Positions 12,040 through 25,000 of a stretch of 64,000 nucleotides of DNA are shown here, in pieces; position 1 is the first letter of the stretch; each line of letters opens with the position of its first letter. The notes beneath the pieces were generated by a model that was not told the origin of the DNA, did no database searches, and saw only the letters and a program-made list of their open reading frames with translations. Source of the DNA: Akebia trifoliata (taxonomy: Eukaryota > Streptophyta > Magnoliopsida > Ranunculales > Lardizabalaceae); the NCBI GenBank assembly GCA_017979445.1, contig CM030713.1, positions 29,727,915 to 29,791,914 on the forward strand, given 5' to 3'. A program made the position numbers and the translations under genes.

Positions 12040-13700
12040 ACATTATTTGGAGTTGCCACAATTCTTTTTTAGAAATAGGTGTGAATAGGTACTCGAAATA
12101 ATTTTGAAATTGATTTATCGTCGTAGTAACTCTCATTTATTGGAAAATACATTGTCTACCTAGGATCTAAGTAGGGAGGTCCGATTAAAAGATAAGGAAG
12201 GTGCTAAGCACCCCATCCTCTCCGCCAAAAGTGGTTTACCTTGAGACTTGTCAATCTTTTGAAAAATTTACGAATATCAAAAATGCATGTTTAGAGGTGG
12301 TGTGTGCAATATGTAAAAATATTCTCTTAGAAAAGAATTTTACTATCAATGTGAGATTGGAAATATACTATGAAAAATGATGACCTATCTAGTCTACATT
12401 ATTTTTTCATGAACAAGAATATTGGTTTGAGTTTTTAGAAAGGTTCCATAGTGGAGTTCCCTTAATGTCATAACCTTAATGCATGTATGTAAGGCTAGAA
12501 ACTTAGTATTTTAATAGAATGTTCTTGTTTGAGAATGGAGAGATGGATGAGAGTTTTTGAGTTGAGGATTGAGTTAAGATAGGGTTAGAGAGGTAAAATA
12601 GGGATTTTTGTAGAGTTTTAGGTTGGGAGATGGGAGCTTGAGAGCATGAAATGCTAATAGAAAATATGGCTATTTAAAGAGTTTTTGGAGAACTTTTGGG
12701 GGTAAAATGGTTCAATCTTAAAAAAATGACATGAGATTTAGATTATTTATTTTTAGATTTTTCATTTTTATGAGGATAAATGTGAAATTTGTGATAAGAA
12801 ACCCTAAAAGTATTTTTGACATTTGTTTTTTTTTTAATAAATAGAGGTTAGAACAAAAATATTTTTGAGAAGGTGAGTAGGAGAGTGATATGTGTAAAGG
12901 TGGAGTGATAGGTAAAAAAGTAGATCTTGATTCTTTCGTAAATAATTCATAAATCAAGGGTGAATGTATATTTTTGAAATGAACCAGTAGGAGAACTCCA
13001 TGTATGTATTTTAAGATTTTCACTTTTTAAGGTAGGATTGGAAGTTCTTACAATTTTTTAGATTTTTACCAAAGACTAAAATACTTTTTTGGTTTGACCT
13101 CACTTATTGAGGAGGGCATTTTTAAAATTTTTTAAAAGAGTTGACTCTTTAATTAGGTTGAAGCATTGGCCCACCAATAAGAAGTCTTCTTGGATGTTGA
13201 TGCTTATTAAAGACCAACATGTGTTCTTTCTTGGGGGAGGTGTAAGACCATGGTCTTAGAATAAGTTTGGATTGGATTTTGATTTTGGATTTAGGTTATG
13301 AGCTTAGGATGATTTAAGTTTAGGTATTTGGACTAAGCTTGAAAATGGGCTTAGTATTAGGTTAGGGTATGGATAATAAAGAGTGGATATGAAATTGGGA
13401 AATGGGTATGAAATTGGGTTGAAAATGGGTTATGGAGTTGGATACAAAATGAGTTATGAAGTTGGATGGGATTGGACTAGGGGTAAGATTTGGGGCATGC
13501 CAGTTAATATGAAATGATGCATGTGTGAATGTATGCACAAAGAAATGTGTCGAGTGACAATTATTATGCAATATGGACCCGTTGAAGTGCTTTAGACCTT
13601 AATTAAAATCAACTTAAGATTTGAAATTTTGAATATTTTTTAATGGATTCGTGCAAATTGGAATGTCTACACCTCTCAATTAGGGTAAAACTAGTTAAAT
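12040..13700. other. Possible LTR-retrotransposon remnant, no gene
   Basis: The stretch GGAGTTGCCACAATTC ... TTTATTGGAAAATAC ... GGAAGGTGCTAAGCACCCC resembles a motif often found in plant Gypsy (Tat/Ogre-like) LTRs. This is from memory, not from a search. The following 1.4 kb is AT-rich with G-biased low-complexity runs. No gag or pol coding was found and no matching second LTR is visible in the window. Confidence 0.35.
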
Positions 13701-14469
13701 CATAGGAAATGATGTGCTTAGACTCTCAGAATCCTGAGATGTATGCAAATTGTTGAAATCCAACAAAAATGATAATTTGAAGAGAACACGTGTCAAAACG
13801 ATCTCCGTTTTCAATAAAACTTGACAAGCTGTCACATTTTCAGACTTAGAATCCAAAAACTTAGGTCCCTCTCCCTCGAAATGGGCAAATTCAAATTATT
13901 TTTACGAAAATACCCCCAATTTCAAGTTAAATGACACTTAAATTTTTTTTGGCTTGTGGCATTTTCGAGGGGTATCCCTTGTCAAATTGTTCAACCAAAG
14001 AAAAATACACTCTCTCTCTCTTTACTTTCATTCTCAGAGTTGAAGAAATTAACAAAGAGGATGGCATTTACTTGAATATTTTGCTGAATCAAGGGAGTCT
14101 CATTTGTGATTTTCCATCTATCTTGACTGCTATTCAGGTAATAAAATGGATTCCAGTAATGGAAATTGATTTCTTCTTTGATGTGTAGAATTTTTCATTT
14201 TAGGAGAGACTTATGAGTATTGGTTCAAAGAAGTTTTGATTCTATGTCCTTGTTATTAAATTACATTCCCTAGTAATAAGTCAGTAGTTTGCCACGTACG
14301 TAATGCAGTCTCTCTAGTCCACTACCCCCATAAATGTTTGGTATTCTTTTTAGTTGATTTGTACAAACTGATTGGTAAGTTTTGACTTTCGGATTGTGGC
14401 ATTTCCCCTCACAAGAGACGTGTTTTTATTTTATTTTATATTGTCCTTGACCTCATGTCTCGTTTGTAA
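13701..14469. other. Non-coding stretch, possible gene relic
   Basis: An 85-codon ORF lies at 13931-14188, but no domain is recognisable and no supporting exons were found on either side. Treated as non-coding. Confidence 0.35.
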
Positions 14470-14641
14470 GGAAAATGCTGGAATGACACATAGGTGACCA
14501 AAAATGATGTGGCGTTGCACACATAACCGTAGATGCTTTTTTACTTGTATCTGGTGGAAAAGCATCTACGGTAATGTGTAATGTGTGCGACACTACATCA
14601 TTTTGTCACTTTTGTGTCTCTGTTTGTGTCACTCTAGCACG
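14470..14641. mobile_element. Palindromic MITE (ACCGTAGATGC hairpin group)
   Basis: Left end AATGCTGGAATGACACA and right end GTGTCACTCTAGCA are inverted. The inner arms ACATAACCGTAGATGC and GCATCTACGGTAATGT flank the apex ACTTGTATCTGGTGG. It abuts the large foldback element to its right. Confidence 0.7.
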
Positions 14642-14677
14642 ACTCCATTTATAATATCTTTAAAATATCTAAAATAT

Positions 14678-15634
14678 CTTTTTCTCATCTTTTTCATATA
14701 GTGAGGTCTTTCAATGACGATTGCGATTATTTTCCACAATTCTTTTTTATTATCATCATGAATGATGAATGGAGATTGATATTCTCTAAATTTTAAATAT
14801 TTAGACGTATTTTTTTATTCATATATTGTAATGATTTATAATAAAAAATAAAGAACAAAATTGAGATTCTAATTTTTTTGATAATTATATTGTAATTTTT
14901 TATTTGCAATTATGATTTATGTATTTTGGGTATTTCGAGAAGATTTACCCAGTATCTAACTAAAAAAAATGAAAATTTTCAATTACATTTACAATGTAGA
15001 GTTCACCACTTTTTATTATCTATTTAAATATTTTTATTATCGAACTCACCATTTTTTATTGTCTAATTTAACATTTTATTACTGTCGAGATCGATGGTTA
15101 TTTTTTATATGAAAATATTGTCGAACTCAACTCTAATTAAATGTTGAACTAGACAATAAAAAGTGATGAACTCAACACTAAGTAATAAATGTTGAACAAA
15201 ACAATAAAAAGTGGTGAATTCGATACTAAGTAATTAAAAGTTGAACTAGACAATAAAAAGTAACGACGAACATGACACTAAGTAGTGAATTTGACAATAC
15301 AAATGTTGAACTAGACAATAAAAATTGGTGACCTCAACAATGTAATGTGAAAGGAATTTTTTTCGTTTTTTTTTTCAACTTCAATACTTGGCAAGTCTCC
15401 TTGAAATACCCAAAATGCGTATATCATAGTTGCAAATCAAAAGTTAAGATGTAATCATCAAAAAATTTAGAATCTTAACTTCACTCTTCATTTTTTTTAA
15501 TGAAACATTGAAAAAAAAAATCTAAATGTCGAAAATTAAGACAATATTATTCTCCATATGTCATCCATGATCAAAGATCTTCGGAAATAATCTCAATCGC
15601 CATCGAAAAACCAAAGTAAAGAAAATGAGAAAAG
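14678..15634. mobile_element. Foldback element with ~400-bp inverted arms and internal subrepeats
   Basis: The left arm (about 14678-15090) pairs with the reverse complement of the right arm (about 15125-15634). Matching landmarks in order are TTTTCTCAT near the tips, CGATTGCGATTATTT / CGATTGAGATTATTT, ATCATGAATGA / ATCATGGATGA, ATTTTGGGTATTTC (identical in both arms), and AAAAATTGGTGA-like inner units. The inner part of the right arm carries four to five degenerate copies of a ~45-bp unit GTTGAACTAGACAATAAAAA..GTGAACTC; the left arm has two inverted copies. No coding. The architecture resembles plant Foldback or Mutator-like MITEs. Confidence 0.75.
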
Positions 15635-15812
15635 GTAGTTCGGGTATTTCAAAAACATTATAAACTTGAGATGAGATCTAGGGACTACTAAGAAAAGAAA
15701 ATTTTATTAAATGGACTATTAAGAGATTGCCCAAAATTTAGAGACTATTTAGAAAAAAATCCCTCTACCAAGGTCCTTTAAGTAATTTTCCCTTGAAGTT
15801 AATGTTTTGAGT

Positions 15813-15974
15813 TATGCTAGAGTGACCTCAATGGGGGACACACAAGGGACATCTTGACGTGGTGGCACATATGTCCGTAGATGTTTTTTATTTGTATCTC
15901 AAAGAAAATACATCTATGGGCATGTGCATGCCACCACATCAAGATGTCCCCCCACTGAGGTCACTCCAGCATTA
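15813..15974. mobile_element. Palindromic MITE (TGACCTCAA subtype)
   Basis: Left end TATGCTAGAGTGACCTCAAT and inverted right end TGAGGTCACTCCAGCATTA. The arms pair through GACATCTTGACGTGGTGGCA and its complement. The apex ATTTGTATCTCAAAG matches the apex of the related copies. Confidence 0.75.
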
Positions 15975-16033
15975 ATCTAGCGTCTTACTTTTGACAAATT
16001 ATACTGTCTAATCATCGCCTATGTCGTTGAGTT

Positions 16034-16195
16034 GTCAGAGTGACCTCAAGCTTGTACCTCATATAGCACATCTTGATGTGAAAGTAAATGGCAATCAAAG
16101 ATATTTTTCACTCGTATCTCAATGAAAAACATCTATGGCTCCCATACACTTTCACGTCAAGACGTGTGATGAGAGGAACAATCTTGAGGAGCTTT
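16034..16195. mobile_element. Palindromic MITE (TGACCTCAAG subtype)
   Basis: Left arm AGAGTGACCTCAAGCTTG; the right end has decayed (AATCTTGAGGAGCTT). The arms pair through CACATCTTGATGTGAAAGT and its complement, with the apex CACTCGTATCTCAATG. It is about 60 bases from the previous element. Confidence 0.65.
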
Positions 16196-16884
16196 AATCT
16201 TTTAAAAATTCATCCAAGTCGACTTGCTTAGATTTTAGATATTTTCTTGGATTAAATAATAATATTTTTTAAAAATTTTAAATCTTTTTATAATTCATAT
16301 TAAACATGAGAGAATATATTTATTCAAGTTATAACAGAAAAGATAATTATATTGAAGTATAAATATTTATTTAAATCCATCAAAAGTATGCCATGGATTC
16401 TAACTTATTTTCATAAAATATTTTATCACTCGTTTTTGCACCAATCCAAGTCATAGTTTTAAAATTCGACTCAACTTAATGGTCCAGAGTCAAGTCAAGT
16501 CTACTAGGATAAGTGAAACAATTATTCTAAAAACAATTTTAATTTTTTTAAAAATATAAAAATATTGATTTTATTCTCCATAAAAAATCTTCTACATAGC
16601 CAAATACCTCTATTGAGTTTCTAACCTAACTTAGTGCATTTTCAAGCTAACTCGACAACAAATTTACTCAATGATTTGCTGAGTTAGTTTATGAAGTTGG
16701 TCCATCAAATTTTATGACCGAGTTGTCTAAAAATCCAATTGAGCCTACTCTATTAGGTTTTGAGTTGACTCGCAGTGTTGCAAGCCTATAAAAAAATAAG
16801 AAGAAAGAAAGATTGTTCGAATACAACCACTGGAGATAATTTTTTATACATAGGATTATCAATGGAAAGCCACATATTTACGTT

Positions 16885-17203
16885 GTATTTGGATTGAGAG
16901 AAATGGAGAGAAGAGAAGAGAAGAGAAAATAAATGAATTTCTCTCCATTTCTCTTGTTTGGATTGCAAAGTGGGGGAGAGAAGAGAAAAAAAATAAAAGA
17001 AAAAAATGTGAGTTTTCTTTCTCTCTAAAAGTGAAGAGATTTGGAGAAAAATATTAATATTTTATAATTTCAGCTATGCCCCTAAAATTTTTTAAGGATA
17101 TTTTAAAATTTCAAAGTTATCCCAATTTCTCTCTAGTCAATCCATACTGGGTGGAGAGAAATTGAATTTCTCCTCTCCACTTCTCTCAAAATCCAAACAT
17201 AGT
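16885..17203. mobile_element. TIR element (TTGGATTGAGAGAAATGGAGAG family)
   Basis: Left end GTATTTGGATTGAGAGAAAT; right end read in reverse ATGTTTGGATTTTGAGAGAA. The interior repeats CTCTCCATTTCTC. A second copy with the same ends lies at 37725-38067. No coding. Confidence 0.65.
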
Positions 17204-17214
17204 GTTAGTGTTGG

Positions 17215-18290
17215 TGAGTTCAAATGAGTTGAGTTGAGGGTGAGGCAGAGCTATCTTATGTTTTCTTGCCGGGGGGGGGGGGGGGGGGGGGGGTAACATG
17301 CCATTAATCACCACCTCCTTTATGGGGGGGGGGCTGGGGGGGTAACATGCCATTAATCACCACCTCCTTTATGGGTTATTAGTAGTAGACAAAAAGTCCC
17401 CACAAATCACCTTCCCTTCACATCATTTTCTTTTTTATTTGATGTGACTTTAAACCAACTGGTGGATGGCCAGTGTTAGTTATTAAAATTAGTATTTATG
17501 TAAGGTTATAATAATATTTATAATTAATATGAGAGATTATTGAAAATTTTAAATAGAAAATATAATTTTATAAATTTATTGTCATTTAATATAATAATTT
17601 TGTAAACCCTGTGGGGTTGGCTTAATGGCAATTTCGAACCGACAAGATAAAGCGTAGGCCATGAGTTCAATACCGTATGAGCATTAATTCCTTGGGAACC
17701 ACCCATGAGAGCACCCTCACATCACAGGACTATGATGTGAGGGTGTCTACAGGATATTCGATTATCAATTATTTTATTTTATTTATTTATTTATTTTCTT
17801 TTTGTAATTCTAACATATAACTGATGTGGATTTATTTTGTAAAATGTTTGGACAAGTCCTACCACTATCACCAGCCCTACATCCTTTGTGGACACCCCAT
17901 TCTTTACTTCCTCTTGATTCGCCGATTCGTCAAAGGTGATCACCCAAGAACTCTAAAATGAATTGTAAACTACTATAAAAATGAATTGTAAACTATTATA
18001 AGCATTATGAGATGAATTTAAATTACTATATACTCCGAGAAGAGTATAAACTTTCACATTATCCAAAATGAGCTAAAATTACATGTAACCCATAGAAAGA
18101 AAGAGAATAAAAGGATAATCGAGAGAGAACTCTTCTAACTAATTTTTGATGCCAACGAATCACACCCCCATCATGGGGCATAGAAACCAAAAAACTAGGC
18201 CGCACGCTTGAAAATTTTAGACACAGGTAAAATTATGAAAATACCCAAATACTCGATCAAAAAATGTGTCCAATGACCTTGATATCTAGT
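17215..18290 (+). repeat. Segmental duplication, copy B
   Basis: Collinear with 11210-11990 (see that entry). Copy B has gained a G-tract with a local tandem repeat of the ~40-bp unit TAACATGCCATTAATCACC (about 17294 and 17342), and a tRNA-derived SINE at 17600-17715. Confidence 0.7.
17600..17715 (+). mobile_element. tRNA-derived SINE (plus strand, partial)
   Basis: A-box-like GTTGGCTTAATGGCAATTTC, then B-box-like CATGAGTTCAATACCG about 45 bases later, then GAGCATTAATTCCTTGGG and GAGAGCACCCTCAC. This matches the reverse complement of the minus-strand copies at 6655 and 45055. It is inserted within copy B of the segmental duplication. Confidence 0.6.
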
Positions 18291-18744
18291 GATAAAAGAC
18301 TAACCCTGGGTAACCAACAGTTTCATAAATGGGGGGAACTCTATATGAAGTACTGTAAAACAAGTCATGCAAATATAATTTCAGTGTCTTACATGCATTT
18401 CCTTATCATTCCCTGCTCGTTTCATCGCCCATTTCTCATTTCCTCGACAATAGAACTTCACTGTTTCAAATACCATCTCAAAAGATTCTAATGCACACCC
18501 ATCAACCCATACAAACCCGTCAAAAGTTCACAGATAAGTTTCTTAAAAAGCAGTAAGACAATACAATATGCAAGGATATGTAGCCATGCCAGGATTCTGC
18601 AACTTCAATGTCACAAAAGTAGCATGGAAACATGGTTACATGGATGCTAGGGCTAATATGCAGGTCGATCCCACTTAAGATCAGACAGGAATTTGTCCAG
18701 ACGAAAACGTCCCAAGCATCAATACAATTTAAACAGAGATGAAT

Positions 18745-18840
18745 GCAGGGTTCCTCATAGCACAGTTGGTTGACAAATTGAAATGCAACTTTGAGGTCGT
18801 GAGTTCAAGTCCAGATTACCGATAAAAACAAAACCAATTA
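18745..18840 (+). mobile_element. tRNA-like SINE head
   Basis: TCATAGCACAGTTGGTTGAC resembles an A box, and GAGGTCGTGAGTTCAAGTCC contains a near-consensus B box with spacing slightly longer than in a tRNA. The acceptor stem does not pair, so this is a SINE or SINE relic rather than a tRNA gene. Lies just downstream of the MIP3 stop. Confidence 0.45.
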
Positions 18841-19088
18841 ATCCATTTCCATATTGAAAAAGACAATCACAATATATAGGGTTATGAAAATTGCATCCCT
18901 TTGATGTTCTCTTCTTTCTGAGAAGCCAATTTGGCATTTCAAGAAGAGTTGTTTATATGTAAAAGTTAACTGCTTACAACAGGTACATATATCACGTGAA
19001 TATTACAAACATAGCCCAATGGCATGACCAATAAATACCATTATTTTTCATTTTTCGTTTTCTTTTTAAAAAAAATTGTCAGTTAGGA

Positions 19089-22000
19089 TTAAAGGTAGCT
19101 AGAAGAACCCAACAGCAAATCAAACATGTCATCCGGAGTTAGAAGAGTTGTACCACCGAAAATCAACTCTATGTCTGGCCTCCCACTTTGTGTGAGTGCT
19201 TCCTGAACTTCAAGGACCTACAAATACAAAGAGAATACCATTCGTTGTTAATCAAAAGAATATATGGGCATTTCTTCTAATTCATAATGATTTTGGATCT
19301 GAAATCCCAAGTCAAGAAATTCAATTAAAACATAGTAGAACAGGAGGATGAAAGTTTTGTGATTGAAGTGGCAGAAAGTTTAGAAGTTCAAACCTCGTGA
19401 CCATTAATCCCTCCCACAACAAATACCAGAATAACACTTTGGTCAGCAAGACTTGGTTTCGCCTGCAGAGTTTGGAAATCACTGTTTTAGAAAAAGTAGA
19501 ACAAGTTATGGCTGTCTTTCACAAGGATAAAGTCCAATACATGGGAGGGATGGTGACACTGTGGAAGAAGGCACCATCCACATGGACGATCCCAATGTTC
19601 CCCAACCAGATTGGGTGGACTGGATTGGCAATGTCATCCCTCCGTGTGGCAGAAAAAAACCCCTGTTGCAGCATTTCAAGTGTGCAGCGGCTGCCCGGCT
19701 ATTTAGGACTTCAAATGGGTTGGATCAAGTATGTCTATATCCAGATTCGAATTTTTATTCAAATCCGGATCCAATTCCGACTCAGATCCTATTAGCTAAA
19801 ACCATATCCGAACCATTTTGCTTTCACTAAATCCAGATCCAGGTCCGACTGAATTACTTGATTCAGGTCGGATAATTTAGAACCGTTTGAACTTTTTTTT
19901 GCTATATATTTTTTTTTCCTAATTGCTATACTATTCTATTTTACAATTATAATTCTTTTATTTTATAAGAATTCGTGTTATATTAAAGTAGTAAAAAAAA
20001 GAGATTTTGAAGAACATAAAAAATATAATTTTCAATGTAATATATCATTCGGATCTAGGCAGATATAGGGATGGATTCATGTCTGACCCGGATCGGACTA
20101 GGATCAAGCAACATCAACCCATATTCGACCCATCTTTTTTATTTGAGTCTACTCCAAGGTCCAAACCTGCTAAATTTGGATTTGGGTCACCCGGATTTTG
20201 AATAAAATCCAACCCATTTTATGCCCTAGCTATTCTATGTACAGGAAACCGTAAAAAGCTTTGGAAAGAAAAACTGTACCTGACCAAGGCCAAATCTACC
20301 AAATCCACTTTTAAACAGTCGTCCAACCGTAGAAGAATGGTACTCCAACCCAGGTACTTCGTACTTGGCCAACACCATGCTCAGAAGTTTATAAAGCAAT
20401 CCCTTACCCATGTAAGGGTCGGAACCAAAATTACTTTCCAAGGCAAATGACCCTTCTCTTAGCGGTATATTCCTCCTCTTCAAACTGGATAACTTGTGTA
20501 GAAATTTAAAAAGGCCATCCACCCTGTCACGCAACTCCAACTTCAATTGCATGTCACCATATACTTGTTCACTACTATGATCTGTATCTTCATTACCCCA
20601 ACTACCCCACTCGTCGTCATCAAAATCATCAATAGTTGATTGGTTGGAAGAATCTTCCTTGGGCTTCTCAGACTTTATCTTGTTTAAGTTGGCTTCAAGC
20701 TCTTCTTCTATACCATGTAGGAACTTCAAAGTTGTGGCCGTCGGATTTTCCAGGATAGCGTCCACTATATCTTCCTTCAAGAAATGCTCCTCTTCCCAAG
20801 AAAAAGGGCCACCAGACCCAGATGTTGAAAAGCTTTCACCAGCCAAAATATATCCAATGATTGTTAGGAGAAGCACATCTTGGAAAGAGAGAAGACCACA
20901 GGAGGATTCTATTTTTTGGTTCTTCTTTTCATGGGAGACTAAAACACTCTTACCGATGAGATCACGAATTTGAGCAGAAAGATTCTGACTCGTATCGTCA
21001 GCACTTACTCTCAATATCCTCTCAGCGCTTACAAATGCATCCCATCTGGAACTATGAGGTTCACTCAGAGCAAACACCGTGGCTACTCCCAATTGGATGA
21101 TCCCTCTGTTTCTTACTAAAGATGACTCATCTTTAATCATAGCTTCAACCATAGATTGCAATTCTGTAGTTGTAACAAATCCTGCACGTGTTCTCACATT
21201 TACAGACAATTTTTCCCGACGTAAAATTTCCTGAAGCCACTTCTTTATTAGTAAAGTCCCTTCTTTTGTTCTTCTATTTAGTATAAATTCCAAGTATCGT
21301 GCTCCTTGATAATGCTCGGTTGAGACAAATGACCCATTTAGCAACCCACAGTCAGATTGTATGGAGTTTTCACAATTAATTCTACTAAGATCGGTCGAAT
21401 CAGTAATTTGAGATCCCGAGTTTATTGAATTCCAGCCACATAGAAAAGCTTCGATTGTTTCCTCCAACAGAATTTTATCTTTTACGGGTCCTTCTTTGCT
21501 GAGAATTCCTCCGAGTGGTATCTGAACATCAAGCGGAGCACGCTGTAAACAAGCAGGGCCATGTTTATTTTGGATTACATGAGAAGGGGATGCTGTTCTT
21601 TCCCTACGAGGCAGAGATGAGAACATACGATCGACGAGTGAGTCCCCATGACAACATGGGGTAACAAGATCAAGTGTACGGTCAATAAGTAATAAACCAG
21701 CCGATCTTTTACGCCGGCCTACATCATAAAGGCTTGACATGTCCATCAAAATCTTCCCAATAGTTTTGGACAAATCACCATGAGAAAATATTTCCATCTT
21801 CAGATCCATCTAAAGAATTGTTTTAGAAAACAAAATTTAGGGTCAGAGTGAGCACAGAGAGAGCACTTATCATGAAAAATAGACAAATTAATAAAAGAGT
21901 TCTATGTTTGGGCCAGTTTACTACCTTGGCTGCAAGATGGTAAAGAAAATGAGCAGTAAGAGTTGCACCCGGAGGAGTGTCCTCACCATCAGAAAGCAGC

Positions 22001-25000
22001 CCAGTACTTATGGGAGGCAACCCAGGGCTAAGTGAGTCCTCATGTTTGTTTGATAAGTATGCTTCCGCAACTGTTCCCTCTGAAGGTAAGACAAAGACTT
22101 TGGGTGAAAGAGGACACAAAATCAAAGGAAAATGATGCACAGAAATGACCAATCGTGGCCATCCCTCTTTGTTACAACTCCTTGAGTTAGTTTCATCTAA
22201 ATCTCTTCCACTAGTACTAGCTTCAGGATGAGGAATGTCTCCTTCACTTGAAGTCAGTTGTGACCAGCCTTCATCTTCCGAAGCCAAAATTTCTTCCGAT
22301 TGTCTGAATTTACTAAGTTGAGGTGAATTATGTTCTTTCGTACTAGTCTTCCTTACAAGCTCTTCATAATCTTGGAGAAGTAAGGATTCATATTCACGAA
22401 AAGCATCTGGTCCCAGAGGTGAATCAGTATAAGCTGAGTGAGCTATCTGTCATTCAAAAGAGCAGTAAGGTAAGATTTAACCATCAAATAAAAAGGGACA
22501 CATCGAACCTGAATTTAGTAGAAATAAACTTAAAATTTATTGGTCAAGGTTCACTTCTTAATAAATCTAAGTAATAGATTCAATATTTTTCAAATTTGGT
22601 AACAGAGTATGCAAACTTTTATTTCTCTTTATGGGAATGATATAAATTGTATATGAGCCTTGAATCATTTCTATGATACATACATCTAACTTGAATATTT
22701 TTTTACTTGTGCAACCCCAATAAAGACGTTCTTTTTTGCGTGTGAAAGAAAGGAACTTTGTTTTTTTTTTTTCCCCAATTAGGCAAGATTCATCTTGTAA
22801 ACTCAAAACTAGGGAAAAGAATTAGTCTTACATAACATTTTTTCATTCACAACTTTGTTTTCTAAGAGTTGGCTGAACCACTAGCACTGTGAAAATTACA
22901 CTGGGAACGAAAAGAGGATCTCAAGAAAGGACTTCTCCTTAAGAAAGAGTATTCAATCTGCATTTTTATGATCTAGAATCACTATGATCATTAATGGTAG
23001 TCACACACACAAAAAAAAAACTTTATCCAGCATCATCTTCTCATTTTCAAACCCTCCTCCCCCCCCCCAACCAAAAAAAAAAAAGTTATAATAATAATAA
23101 TAATGAAAAACAAAATTTTTCCATGATTATCATTTATAGCAAAAAACTACCACAGATCTGCCAATTTTGTTCCAGTCTTCGAACTTGGTGAAATTCCTTG
23201 TGACTTTTTTCATAGTTTCTCCTTTGAGTTGCTCATCTTAGACATACCTTTCTAATCTGTAACAAAAGAAGTTGTCGGAGAACTGTTTTATATTATATGG
23301 GGCCATTCCATGCCAATACATGTAAAGGCTATATTGCCAAAAGTGCACAGGATAGTTTCACTGGTGTTCAGTGGCAATTGGAAAAGGGAATTAATATATA
23401 AATAGAGTGGAAAATTAATGGAAATAATTGTTATTGTAATATGCATGACTAAAGCAACTGGTTGGATCGGTTAAATAGACTTGAAACTTATGAGTATAAC
23501 AAAATATGTGAGCAAGTTTACTATAAGCATGATTGAAGTCATTTGATGTGGAAGAAACCCAAGACAAAAGCTATTAAACCATAGTAATCAGAATCAGGTA
23601 TAGAACCAAAGAAGAACCTCTGATATAGATGTAAATATAGTGCAACGAAGAACGTTTTGATGCGCGCACAGGCAACGTAAAATATACCGATGTGCATCAC
23701 TTAGAAGACGTGATGTGATGACCACCATTTTCTTTGCAAGATCAAACTTTGAGTTCCAATCAGCGGCCTAGATGGAAATAATCAATCACAAAACATTAAC
23801 CAGCACAATTTTTATTCTAAACATTTGACATCTTTTAAAAAAAAAAAAAAAAATTTAATTATGATAGTTAAGAGAAGTTGATGATAGGTTGCACGTAATG
23901 TTACGAGAAATCATGGGCAACATTGTGGAAACCATCTTATCAATAAAAAATGCATCCAAACTTGCACTTACAGTATCAAAAGAAGAAATGTTTTCTAAGC
24001 TGCAAACAGCACGCACTCCAAGTTCCAACAGTAGCGGAAACGCTCCCATAAATTGGAAAGCCTCCGTACAACCAGCATCCAGGTATAGCATGGCATCTTC
24101 AATATGCTCTGATATCTAAACAATATTGAGAGGATAACTTAGAAAATATTCAATTGAGAAATTTCAAACCTTATACCGTATCAACATATTTTCATGTCCA
24201 ACACTGATGAAGAAATTGGTCACATGTAAATCAGATTTGAACTTCACATTTATATCAAGCCCAAGATGCCATTCAGCTAATTAGTGAAAATTCAAATAAA
24301 AAATACAATCTGAGGACATTTCAAACTATATATATATATATATGGGAAATGTTCAACACCCTACACTTTACCCTACGCTTTACCAAACGTGTTTTGTCCT
24401 ATATGGGTTAGAAGTTTTGGAATGGGCTGATTTTTGGCGAGGATGATCTCTACGGTTAGAAGATCCTCCTCACCAAAAATCAGTCCATTCCGAAATTTCT
24501 AGCCCCATGTTTACAAGTTGAAAAATCGTGTACCGTCGATTTTTTGTAAACCATTTTTTATGGGGTTAGAAGTTTTGGAAAGGGCTGATTTTTGATGAGG
24601 ATGATCTCCTCACCAAAAATCAGCCTATTCCAAAACTTCTAACCCATGTAGGACAAAACACGTTTGGTAAAGTGTAGGGTAAAGCATAGGGTGTTGAACG
24701 GGACCCTATATATATATATATGGAAAATACATCATCCGATGTTCTTATGAATATTATTTCAATTAAATGTACATGAGGGCAGGGGAAAAAAAGGAGTACA
24801 AAAATGAACAAGAGATCCCATTTAAACAGAAACTCCTCAAAAAATACCCCACTAAACTCCTCAAAAAGCTTGCACCAAAAAATACTTGTGATGACCTCCT
24901 AGATTGAGTGCTCATTCCCTTCAAATATTCTACTATTCCTTTCCTTCCATATGTCCCAGCCTACAATAAGGAGTTAGGGTTCATAATAATCTCTCCCTAT

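Noticed and set aside
13931..14188. 85-codon ORF as a small gene
   Set aside because: No recognisable motif and no conserved neighbours; it may be a relic but cannot be supported.
19397..19830. Plus-strand ORFs of 132 and 89 codons
   Set aside because: They overlap the antisense of a MIP3 exon and the hAT-like element in its intron; no protein-like features.
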